This document shows positions 11,201-23,200 of a stretch of DNA of 64,000 bases, one piece after another; the first letter of the stretch is position 1, and every line of letters begins with the position of its first letter. Origin of the DNA: Mesocentrotus franciscanus (taxonomy: Eukaryota > Echinodermata > Echinoidea > Camarodonta > Strongylocentrotidae); assembly GCA_037976565.1 (NCBI GenBank), contig CP137682.1, positions 24,947,973 to 25,011,972 on the forward strand. Direction: 5' to 3'. A program made the translations under genes and the position numbers. A model generated the notes under the pieces. It was not told the origin of the DNA and made no database searches. It saw only the letters and a list, made by a program, of their open reading frames with translations.

Positions 11201-14200
11201 TTTTGAGAGAAAATTGCTATGATTAATTCTGGATTGTTTATCCTGCAGTAGATTGGTTTTTTGCACCAGTGAAATAAAAACAAATGCACAAAAACTTACG
11301 GGCGTCATCTCCGATAAAAGCCACAACTCCCATTTGCACAGAGTTGAAGTGTAAATTGGTACGCACTACTAAAAGGTGCGCTTATGCTTTTGCCGTTTGG
11401 CATCCTTAATTTAACTATTATTTTAAAAATCATAAAAAGGCCATCAGAGTTTCCGTAGTGTAGTGGTTATCACGTGAGTCTAACACACTCAAGGTCCCCG
11501 GTTCGAGCCCGGGCGGAAACTAGGTTTTGTTGTTCATAATTTTTCATTTTGTTCCAAATTGATACATCTTATGCATACTTTTAAAGGAAAGTTGCTCCTG
11601 ACGACCAAAAAGGTTGCTTACTGCTTTCCGAACAAAGCACTAACTAATACAAGCTGAATGCCACGAATGATTTTTTTTTTTAAGTCTGTAGAGGGCTAGA
11701 GAGCGAGTTTTTGCAACGATTTTACAGATGAAGTGTATCTGGGGTTTCCGTAGTGTAGTGGTTATCACGTGAGTTTTACACACTCAAGGTCCCCGGTTCG
11801 AGCCCGGGCGGAAACTTTTTTTTTTAATTTTAAAGTTTATCGATTTTCTGAAAGTCTGATTTTCTTCTATTTGCTTATTCGTTTCTTCCATCGTTCATTT
11901 ATTTCATAGTTCCGTTATTCTTTTCATTCAATTTCTTTTTTTTTTTTTTGCATCTCCCCTATCCTTGTGTAATCTACATTTGTGTTTAGCTGTCTCTCTC
12001 TCAGTGTCAATGTCAATGCTTAGTCGATTTGTATTCGGTTTGAAGTGCTTTATTACGGCAACTACCTCGGCTATTAGGCCATAATCATTCACTTTTTAAA
12101 AAAGATTCATAATAATTATATAAACGCTAAAAGACCGGGATAGTGTGACCATCAATGTTTTCCAATGATTTTCCTCCCCTATACATCAAATTCAATTCCT
12201 TTTAAACTTGAATAGCACATTTGTTTGACCTAATTCCATTTTGCGGTTTATTTAACTTTTGCAATACGTCTCACTAATTTCCGACAATAAAATGCATAAT
12301 TTACAATCTGATTCATAGGTTCATCTACTTGTTATTCATGACTTTCATGTTCAATGTTTACGTTTGTCACTGTAAACTTCTTTGTTATGTGTACTTCTGA
12401 TGTGATATGATCTTTGTTATTGTTCAACATATTTGGAAAAAGAATTTCTGTTGTATGACAGATGAATCAATAAATTAAATTCAAATTCAAATTCAATTCA
12501 GATTCAGTTTATAAATGGTTTACATTGACTATTGTAAATATGATATCATTAGTCTTCGGACTACAATCATGTATCATAATTTATTTGTTTAATGTTAATA
12601 ATACCTGAAATGAATGGAAACATTTAAACCTTTATTTCGCTCACCTAAAAACGCAGAAAAGCAGAAAGATGCATAAACCCTGGAGTGAATTACAGATACA
12701 GAACAGCCATGTGAATACGGCTGACATGCGACCGATGGCAAAGAAACCAAACAGCCAAGTAAGACCGGTTAGAAGCCCGATGGCTAGGGCTTGCTGGAGC
12801 CTTGTTGCTAGGTCGTGTAGCTTACCCTTCTCAATCTTCGTGACACGGATTTTCATCCTGTAAGGTGAGTGATAAGAGCAGAATATGTTGAAATTGGTTT
12901 CAGTTTATGAACAGGAATGCGCATAAACTGATGCATGTACTATAGAAAAACATGTTGACAAAATCTAACAAAATATCAAGATAAAAAGTGACGATGAAAG
13001 GAAAAGAGAATAAGCCCCTACTACATGAAAGGAGGGGGGGGGGTCCCAACATTTAATTTGGCGGCAAGACCTAGAATATTCCGCATTTTCTGATAGTAGA
13101 ATCACGGTAATCACCCATCACCATAAAAGTCATTTTGTCTTCTTTGACGAGGAATTAAATAAAAATTATGGCGTAAATTTAAGCATGTGTAGCTACTGTA
13201 TAAAATGACATATGAATATGGAAGGCAAAAATGAATTTGAAATTTGAAAATTGACATTAGAAATTTGAAATTGAAATTTGAAATTTGAAATTTGAAATGT
13301 AATACCTTGAGCACGTGAGTGTCTTCATAACGAGTATGTAGCAGACGACATTAAGTAGGAGTACGGCAGCCAGTGGAAACAGGAGAGCATAGATGAAATG
13401 AGGCCCACGTGATAAGAAGCAACTGACAACAACAAACAGAGGTAGCACGTTATAATGCAAGAAATCACAGTGGTTGTTTGATCTCAGGGGCAGAGGAAAG
13501 AATGCACCCCTTGATCCTCCCTCCCCACAAAACCAAATCTGGCATACGATAAGTTTACATTAAGTACACAAAAATGTGCCCCCCCCCTAAATTGTGCCCC
13601 GAAGAAATGTTAGCCCCCCCCCCCAACCCCCCAAACCCATAAAATTTGAGAGCAGAGATTTGTTTGCTCTCTTATGATTTGTGACCCCGCACCCCTCCCA
13701 ACCCCAGCACGAGAATCCTGGATCCGTCACTACTTGTCACCGGAAAGGTGCTCTTTAAACTTAACAGACATTGTTCTGAGTGGTGTTGCGAAATAAGTAT
13801 CAAAAACTAAGAGTAAAAATGTTGAAAAAAGGATAAATAATAAATACTTACAAGCTTTCTTCTCGGTACTGATCAGGTCCGATTTGGAACAAGCCCGTTA
13901 GAACAAACCCAATCGGAACACCTACAAAAAGAAGGAGAAAAAGTCGGAAAGTCAAAACTAATAACCAAATATATTTGACCGCAAACATCAAAATTATGTT
14001 TTATGAATAGATTTACATGGGTATACACATTTATGTGATACCACATGGGGACCACATGCCGTTATCGTTGGTGTGTAGGTACATGTTGTGAAGTAACATT
14101 AGTTATACACGTATGTTATCATTTACTCAATATATTAAAAGTGTGAATAATGATGTAATGCTTTGCAGTGACCATGCCTCTTTCAATAGTTGCTGGGCCT

Positions 14201-17200
14201 TTTTTTTTGTATCTCATGTACGTTACAGAGAAGAAATAAATAAAATGTTGTTTTGAATGGAACTGATAGTTTAGGCGAAATTTCTGAGCTATGAAACAAA
14301 GTGCATGCTGACAGTACAGAGGGAATATTCTTTGGGCATCTAATGCCCTCATTTATCTTCCTCACACGCTTTCAAGCTTTAGTTCATCTTCGTGATAGGC
14401 TACATAGTCCTTTGAAGACTACTAGAAGAAGTAGGAGAAAAAGAAGAAAAGAGAAGAAGATGAAGAAGAAGAAGAAGATGAAGAAGAAGAAGAAGAAGAA
14501 GAAGAAGAAGAAGAAGAAGAAGAAGAAGAAGAAGAAGAAGAAGACGAAGAAGAAGAAGAAGGAGAAGAAGGAGAAGAAGAAGAAGAAGAAGAAGAAGAAG
14601 AAGAAGAAGAAGGAAAAGAAGGAGAAGAACAAGAACAAGAACAAGAACAAGAACAAGAACAAGAACAAGAACAAGATGAAGAAGAAGGAGAGGAAGAAGA
14701 AACAAAGAAGAAGAAGGGGTGTTTAAATAAATTACCCCAAGCGACGAGACAAGCGATGGGCATAAACCGCCTTGTTCGGGGAACATCCATAACGCGAACC
14801 AGCAAGATATACAGGTTGACGCCCTCTATGCCCATCCACAGAACAGACGAGAGCGTGAAATAATGAAGCAGGGCGGCCACAGCCGTGCAGGCAGTCGGTG
14901 ATCGGGTCTGGTCGATTCCGATGACGAACACGAGATAGAGGAGGAGAAGGGACACGCACCATTGGATCATGATTAAGCGAGGAGTCTGGCCCATCTGTTT
15001 CCTGTACGAGGAAAAGGAGAATTAAAACAAAGTTAGAAATTATTCAGTAATTTAAAATACAAATCATCAAGGTGAACCACACCTTTTATCATCAGGGTGG
15101 ACTGCACCTTGACATAAAAATTGAATGTTTGATTAATGTTAATCAGTTCTTACCCAAACATGATGTAAGTAATGATGGTTAGGATCAGACCAAGAGTAGA
15201 TACGACACAACCAAACTGACTGATGACGTCAAGAGCATATGGGTAGCAACCGTAACTAGGGGCCTGGAATGAGAAGATCAAGCGAAGATTATTTTCTTTA
15301 GGTGAAGGAAAAACAAAACTAATCAAAGTTATATGAAATTATAGTAATTTCAGTATGCCCCTCCCCTCTTCTTAAAATCCATTCTCCTCCTCACCACAGT
15401 CCCTTCTTCATCTTGACATTTTCCTATTATTATTTATGTTTTCTTCCCTCAATTTGTTCTTCTTTCCTTGTCATGAGTCCTCTCTCGTTTTCTTCTTTTT
15501 CTTTCTTCTTCTTAAGCAATTATTTTTCTTTCTTTTTATTCATTTATACATTCATTCATTCATTCATTCATTCATTCATTCATTTATTCATTCATTCATT
15601 CATTCATTTTTCTTCTTCTTCTTCTCCTTTCTTCTTTCATCTTTTTCCACTTCCTCCTCATTTTCTTCCTCTTCCGAAAAAATGAACATGAACGTTTAAC
15701 GGGGTTTCTGTAGTGTAGTGGTTATCACGTGAGTCTCACACACTCAAGGTCCCCGGTTCGAACCCGGGCGGAAACATTTTTTTTTTCTCCGTCGGTGAAA
15801 TGAAGCATTATTTAACCCCAGAAGCTTGTAAATTGTTTTTTTATTTTGGTGCGTGTACTTGTCATTTATTCTCCCGTCGTTTTCCATTCTTCTTCCTTAT
15901 CTTTTCATGCTTGTAATCCTATTTAGATCTTCATATGTATTTTGCGGATTATTTGGTGTGTGTACTTTTCATCATTCTTCCGTCGTTTTCCATTCTTCTT
16001 CCTTATCTTTTCATGCTTTTAATCCTATTTAGATCTTCATATGTATTTTGCGGATTAGACTATTAAATATTATAACTGAGTTTCCGTAGTGTAGCGGTTA
16101 TCACGTGAGTCTAACACACTCAAGGTCCCCGGTTCGAGCCCGGGCGGAAACAAGTAGTTTTGTTTGCTATATTGAAACACCTTAACTGCAACACACAAAG
16201 TTGCAAATTTGTTTTATGCGGTAAATGCCTTGTTCTCTCCCTGCCCCTTCTTTCGTCCCCTCTTTTCCTCTTTTTCTAAATATCCATCTACTTCTTCTTT
16301 CTTTTTCTTATATATTCTTTATTCTTCATCTTTTCCCCCTCCCTTCTTCTTCTTCTTCCCTTTTCTTTTTTTTTTTGAATTATATATTACCGAAAGAAAA
16401 CCAGGAGCATTTGTCACCGGAGCAACTGTTGGATCACCTTAAAGGTACTATGTCCCATTTGCAGGCCAAAAAAATGAAAAGGTTAAATTCCAACGGCATT
16501 TGAAAGACAATACTAATTTAGAACTTCCCTCAAAAAAAGGGGGCTTGAAAATGTCTTTAAGTGGGAAAATAACGACTATTAGTTGTCGAATCGACTTAGG
16601 AGCTATAGAGCCAGTAAGTAATAGTCTGATTTTTCAGACCATTGTACCGAATGGTCGTACGTTTATGCTGCGCAAAGATTCAATCAGTTTAATTTTGGCC
16701 ATTACAAGAAGTGGGTTATTGATGTAGACAAATGCTCATGTACCCTTTACAGCTCATTTTATGTATGTTATTACCAAAGATGAAAAAAGCCAGTCAGTCA
16801 CTCAATAGTGTCTGACAGTGAAGTCTAGCAAGTAAACGGGTTTCCTTGCATAATTTGAATATTAGGACACTGCTAACGTTTAAATTTCACAGATAGGACA
16901 TACATGACATATTCATAATTCCTGCAAAGTTCTACAGAATTTGATGTTGGCTGCAAAAGGAACATAGTGTCTTTAAGGCCCGTTCAGATATGATGCGGTA
17001 AACCGCCGCAAAAAAAGAAGTGTAATAGAAAGGCAACTGCACACAACAAGGGTCGTGCGCGTATTCTGTGTTATAAGATACAGGAATCCGACGCGTATCG
17101 CACTCAATAACGTCATCATTAAAAAAAAAAAATCCGCCGCGGTTTTGTCGCGTCATATCTGAACTAGCTACCTACCATGAGCACAGCAAAGTTGGTGAGA

Positions 17201-20200
17201 TGATCACAGCTACAGACTGCCTGGACGTCGGTCTCGTCGACCAGATCGCAACCAAGAGTTGACCAGTCACCTTCTCCGTCATTCAGATCAAAGTCCCAGT
17301 ATGTACAAGTCGGCGTGTACGACGGGTTAGTCTGGAAAAGAATTAGAAGGACATAATAATTAATCACATCACACTCATGGGGCGAAACCTATGTTGGACT
17401 GTGTTCATGGCTGCACTAGGGTTCAAATGAACACGAAAATCAATGAATGCATGATTTTAATTTACGTATATTTGCTATAGTTTACGTGATTCAAAAACTC
17501 TTAACTATTACTCTGCTACACATGTTGAAAATGAAATTTTTAATAATAATTTTCCTCCTAATGTATAATCTGCCCCGGATCAATACACATAAAACCTATC
17601 AGAGCCAATTTTACAGAACGCTATGCAAAAGTACAAGCTAATCTCAGCTAAGATCGATCTGATCGATTTCACACCGTTTCTTTCACAATGCAATCGCATG
17701 ACTAGAACTCAACTTTATCTTTAAGTGGATTTCTCGAAAGCCTTTGTGACCGTGTTTCATTATGTTGCCATAGATGTTCACTTCTGGATTGATCTGCAGT
17801 GAATGCAAGTCCTTCAATCAATACAAACTTACAATAACTCTCATCTCTTCAGTACAGAGTTGCAATGGATATCAAATTGTGGTAGATTTGAATCAATCGA
17901 AACTGTCTAATCGGACGAAGTCATTTTGCGTTTTTATTTTCTGTTCATTGTTTTCTTGGCGGACTACGATAGGGCAAGTTGTCTTTGTCATCTAACAAAA
18001 ATCTTGTTTCGGTTGCGGGATAGGTTTTTCTCTTCATGCCTCTACATAATGAATATAAACAGCATTATACTTCTGGGTTAATCATCATAAAACTTTAGTA
18101 GAAAAAAAAACAAAACAAAATAAAACACCCAAGCATATTCAAATGACCACTAAACTGATCAAATGGTAGTTAAGTGAAGTTGATTTTTACTTCTAGTTTC
18201 AGTGACGTCTATATCTCTATATTTCTCATTCAAATCATGAAATGTAGTTTAGATCAATATTGATTGACACTAATCCCACTTTGGTTATTACGTTAACTAA
18301 AAGAGGACAAGGGAATAGATGATCTTGATCTCTAAATTCGAGGTGGAAAGCTTTCTCAGTTGTTGAGAGTGTAAATATTAAATGCAGCAATATTAAATGC
18401 AGCAATATTGGCTTTAGTAAGGTAGTCAGAATGAGCTTGTGTTATATTTTACCTTTAGAATAATCTTACATCGCAACATGGCTATAATGTACATCTAATC
18501 CGACAATTGCTCCAGCAGATATTCATCAAAGTCATTTGATTATGTCTTGTGTTGCGATAAGGAATTACGTCATGTTTATGGTTAGTATTAGGGTTTTTTA
18601 AAACATGCATACTGATTGGTCCAGGGCTGAAGTTAATTTTGTTTAGTCTGATGAACTGACTGCAGAACAATTGTCGCCAAAGCATGTATGAGTCGTACAA
18701 TCCAACTACCCCTCCGTTTAGTATCCCTAACGCCTATCTCTTTCGCTCCATCCCCCTACTCCCTCAAAAGCATCCAACCACCCATCACTAACCTTCTGTA
18801 TCTTAAAGGTCATATTGATCGGTGCCGCCAGTCTCTTCATCTCCTCATCGTTCCTCCGGATGGTAACCGATAGAACCTTGCTCCGTATACTGCACCCCTT
18901 GCTTTCCTGGTCGTTGGATGAGGGGTTGCCAGGGTAACCACCCGTGGACGTTGATGCGGCGCTCTTGAAGAGCGTATCGTTACGGTAGACGATCAGGTCG
19001 ATTCGCAAGTTGCTTGTCGAATCGATAGCTAACGATGGAGAAAACGTCATAATTTAAGTTTATTAGATTTGTAAGATCTGAAAACAAACTCTCTGTTTGG
19101 GGGACCTAAAATCAGCATTCTTTTCATACTGTAGTTTGAGTACAGCCATGAGAGGATAGGCTCTTCGGAGAAAAATTAAAATTAATGATATTACAAGACG
19201 TCCTAAATTATTATGATTACGTCACAGTTGATTGGCTGATTTGCCAGTTTGATATTCCAATACGTATACAGTGATAACAACTTTCATAAAGCATTAACTT
19301 TCTTATCCATTTTGGTTCAAACTTTTATGAATCCGTTCTATGATTTGTTGTTGTTTCTTAATTCATTTTCACCCAAATCAAGGTTAGATTGCCTTTTAAG
19401 ACATAACTGGTCCATGCGATACAGATGAAGATCGAAAAGATCTAGTCCACCACTTTGAAAAATGTGATATCATTGTAATAACGTGGTTTATGTGAGATAT
19501 ACAAAAGGGAATTGAGACTGCACTAGAGATGGTGTCTCTCAAGTCTTTGCGATCGTTTTGACAAATACCTGAATTAAGTAGCTTCCCTGTCTCGATCTCC
19601 ACAACGACATCCGCATCGTTTACCCCTTCATCCGTCTTCCTGAGCTTCTCGAAGACCACCTTCCCCGCATTAGCGCTCTCGTTCTCGACATCGAACTCCT
19701 CTTTGATGTAAATCTGCAGGACATCGTCGACGAAGAACAGATCTTCGTTGCGGTCTTCGGCGACGAGATTGAAGGCCGCCATGGCGAGATTGACGCCCGA
19801 TTTGGAGAAGTTTGACGTCGTGCTTTCAGGGAGTTTGACATTCGTGAGCAGACGTTCGACGCTTTGGACGATTTGCGTTGAGGAGGCTGCGGTATTGTCG
19901 GGATTATTTTGCGAAGTCGATGACGATTCGATACTGATGATACGGTCGACGACCTCTACAAAATTGCTAGCGACCTGGAGATTGAGTTATAAAAGAGGTT
20001 GAGAATGCTTAACATGGATCAATTATATCCCAAAGAACTATTATAACGCATGAGAATCAATCGAAATTACAATCACCCTGTTACCATAATAAATCAATGA
20101 ACAGTGTATAAAGATTCGTATCATACTGTCTTGATAATAAACTCCATATTTTATCATGATTATGATACTTTTCCATAATGGGAATGAAAAGAGTGAGAAA

Positions 20201-23200
20201 GTTTAATTACAAAATATTTGTTCTTCTTTACCAGGACTCTACCTTCTCTTCTCTTTCCCTATGCCTGTAAGTGCTTCAAAAAGTCAGTTTCAGAACATAA
20301 TAAAACGGCACAAACTCTTTAAGATTTTATATGCTTATTATCTATGTCTGATCGTTGAATTAGTTGTGAAGTTTCGGATGAAAGTTGCACTATCAAAACA
20401 TTACAGATGCAGCAGGACTTGGGAGGTTTTGATAAATAACAAAACGTGAACATTCAGTCAAAGCTTTGGTAAACAGGAGAGGGGAGAGAGCCTGAGAGAG
20501 AGAGAGGGGAGAGAGGGGAAAAGAGAGAAAGGGGCGGTATAGAGAATATCATAAGTGGATATGAAACTAAACCCAGCGGGCATTAATGTGAGATTTAAAC
20601 ATTTGTATCATAGAATCTATAAACAAAAGAAATTGAAATTCTATACCGAGCGGCTAATTAATGTGGGATTTTAAAATTTGTATCATAGAATCAATAAACA
20701 AAACCCCCAAAAATGAAATTCTATACCGCTAAGTTTTGATTTCAGTCTAAGTTCCTCATAATAATAATAATAATACTCAGCTTTTATATAGCGCGAATTA
20801 CAATTAAGAGATTGGAGATTATTACCCCGGCTTTAGCTGTGCTGCCATTATGGCGCTGTAGCATTTCAAGTAATTAATTCCTGCCAGGTACCCATTTACA
20901 TCACCTGGGTTGAGTGTGGCAAATGTAGATCAATGTCTTGCCAAAGGACATTAGTGCCGCAGCGGGACTCGAACCGCGGACCTTGTGATCGACAGTCCGG
21001 CGACGTAACCACTCGACCACGACACCTCATGCTTCTGTGTTTAAAATTTAAGAGACTTTTGAAGTAGACTTTCTTACCTCTTCTGAAACTTCCTCAATGC
21101 GTGAAATCTTCTCCAGGACACGTCCCGTCATCCTAAGCTCCGCCTTGCTGACCTCATCAATCTCCTCCGTCCAATCAGCGAGTTCGGCTGAGATGGACTC
21201 CGCCGATTGGTCCGCGCTGGGCTGCTGCGCGACGTCACTGTCAATGACGCCCGCCAGCCATTGGTAGAAAGTTGGTGAAGTGACAACCCCTTGAGAAATT
21301 GTTGTGGGAGGAGGTACAACTATAGGCGCACGAGAGAGAGAAACAGAGAGAGAGAGAGAGAGAAAGAAAGGAAGAAACACGCAGAAAAAAGAGCAATAAT
21401 AATGATTAATCAACATGAAAAGGGTAAAATAACACTGACGCTATAACTAATTATATTACCTCTCTCTCATACTCCCATGCCAACTTTCAAACTCTTTTAT
21501 TACCGAGTACCAAGACACTTTTGTGGTGGCCAATGACACAGTTAACCGCAGAGCAGAATTGGGTCGTATAAAAATAATTCTAGAACATAATTATAATGAA
21601 TGAATCATGTGTATAACTCTTATATCCCATATGGAAACGCCAACGAGTCTTGAATAACACTACATTATCACCTGTTGCCCTTTAAATGCACTTATAAAAT
21701 TCCCTTTCCTTGCCAAGAATTCAAATAGTGCACTATCGTCATAAGGACTAAGAATAGCAAATTTTCCTCGTATAACAAAAACAGATACAATCATTGACAG
21801 GTTTGTTCCAGTGGAACAGATTTCACGCAAATATTTAAAGCAGAGAAGTAAATTCTAATTGGACGCTCGAGATGTAATGTTCATCTATAATTGTATGGCA
21901 AGTGGCACAGAAACTGTGAACAGGTGATTAGCGCGCGAGGATTACATTAATTTGTATTCATCATTTTACGAATTTTACGAAAGCTCTGCTTTAGAGGCAC
22001 AGTGGCGTAACTACGGGTGAAAATGGGCACGTCCCCCATGAAATGGTGAAAAGAGAGACAAAATAAAGAGTAAAATGCGAAAAGAAAAGGGAAAAAGAGA
22101 ACATGATCACGGTGATTATATTTTTTTAAAACCCGTTACGACCTCTTCCACACCTAACCCCAACCAATGGCTTTCTTACTGCTCATTTCATACACGGAGT
22201 CAGATCTGTGCCCCCCACATGATGCCAGGGCTCACTCAACGTCCGGATCAAGTTCTTGACCCATGCAACTGAGTAACCCAAACGCAAGAAAATCATGATA
22301 AATAGAAACGTTTGCTGATATGGATGTCGATTTTCTTTTTTAAATAACATTTAAGTCACGAATGTGGTAACTGATTTTCAAGGGAAAGTGTGTAATTGCT
22401 AACAACAAACCTGCAGCGGTCGGTGAAAGCGACATCGTTGAAATAGTTGAGATTCTTTCTGCGGTGGTTGAAGGATGAGTCGAAGATGGTCTCATGCTAG
22501 TATCTATTGTGACGTCACAATCTATCTCGTTTTCTCGACATGGGCGAGAAGTATTGGTGTAAAGCTCTGTGACGACTGTGGGTGTAAGGAAAAAAGGAAG
22601 ATGAATCAGAACAATCATATGAAAATAAAAGCAGAGATAGAAGCACTGAGAAGAAAGAAGAGTAAAAGAGAGGGGAAAAAGAGGTTTACGACATTTGCTC
22701 GCGCGACTATTGCTCTGCGTGACCGCGTCAATATAACTTCAACCTGAGACCCAACACTATACCTAATCATAACCCTAACTCTAAACCTAACCTAAAATCC
22801 AATTACAACCCTGACCATAAAACCCAGAGTAATTGTCGCAGGAGCAAATGTCCAGTCACCGGGAAAAAAGATACTAGAGAAAAAGGAACGATGTGGCCCA
22901 TAGAAGAACTAACATCGGTGAAAGATTATCACATCTTTTATATTCAGAGCAGTGGGACTTTATGTTTAGGACAAACGTTACATACTTTGCTGTCTACATA
23001 ACTTAAGTATTAAAATTCTATAGATAAATGGGAATGTAAAAATTAAATATTCATTGAATGTGAAGCGTTAATTTCATCTATCCCAGATTTCTCTTAAACT
23101 CATATATTGCAATTTTACAGATAATCTGATAACCTTATCAAAATTACATATTTCTGTCTCTTCAAAACAGTTTGGAGCTTCGACGCATTTGGTTCTGACG

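Larger units (their letters stand above)
2281..12644. other. Last intron of the receptor: host of the main tRNA-Val cluster
   Basis: Between exon 15 and exon 16. Contents from left: 2281-3138 AT-rich sequence with no recognised feature; 3139-6338 tRNA-Val AAC/TAC dimers interrupted by a palindromic element at 3854-4139; 6267-10832 the 642-bp tandem array; 10833-11815 more flank and a final dimer; 11816-12644 AT-rich sequence partly duplicating 4480-4735. All intact tRNA genes point opposite to the receptor transcript. Confidence 0.85.
18793..21319 (-). other. Receptor exons 7-9: GAIN domain
   Basis: Exon 7 (21319-21078) continues the Pro/Thr stretch and then becomes helical and charged (SAELADWTEEIDEVSKAE). 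Exon 8 (19974-19569) reads VASNFVEVVDRIISIESSS and later SVERLLTNVKL, typical of the helical GAIN subdomain A, followed by beta strands. Exon 9 (19028-18793) contains LRIDLIVYRNDTLF, a Cys and INMTFKIQK, typical of the beta strands before the GPS. All three join in phase, and exon 9 ends at a codon boundary before the GPS exon. In this family the GAIN domain folds around and enables GPS cleavage. The intron between exons 7 and 8 holds a SINE. Confidence 0.88.

Noticed and set aside
14301..14994. Long Lys/Glu, Leu or Ser-rich frames over the GAA/TTC tract
   Set aside because: Translations of a microsatellite; only the part from 14736 to 15001 on the minus strand is real coding sequence (receptor exon 12).
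20955..21027. Minus-strand tRNA-like sequence as a real tRNA gene
   Set aside because: The cloverleaf is imperfect (acceptor strands do not pair fully) and it continues directly into a SINE body and ATT tail.
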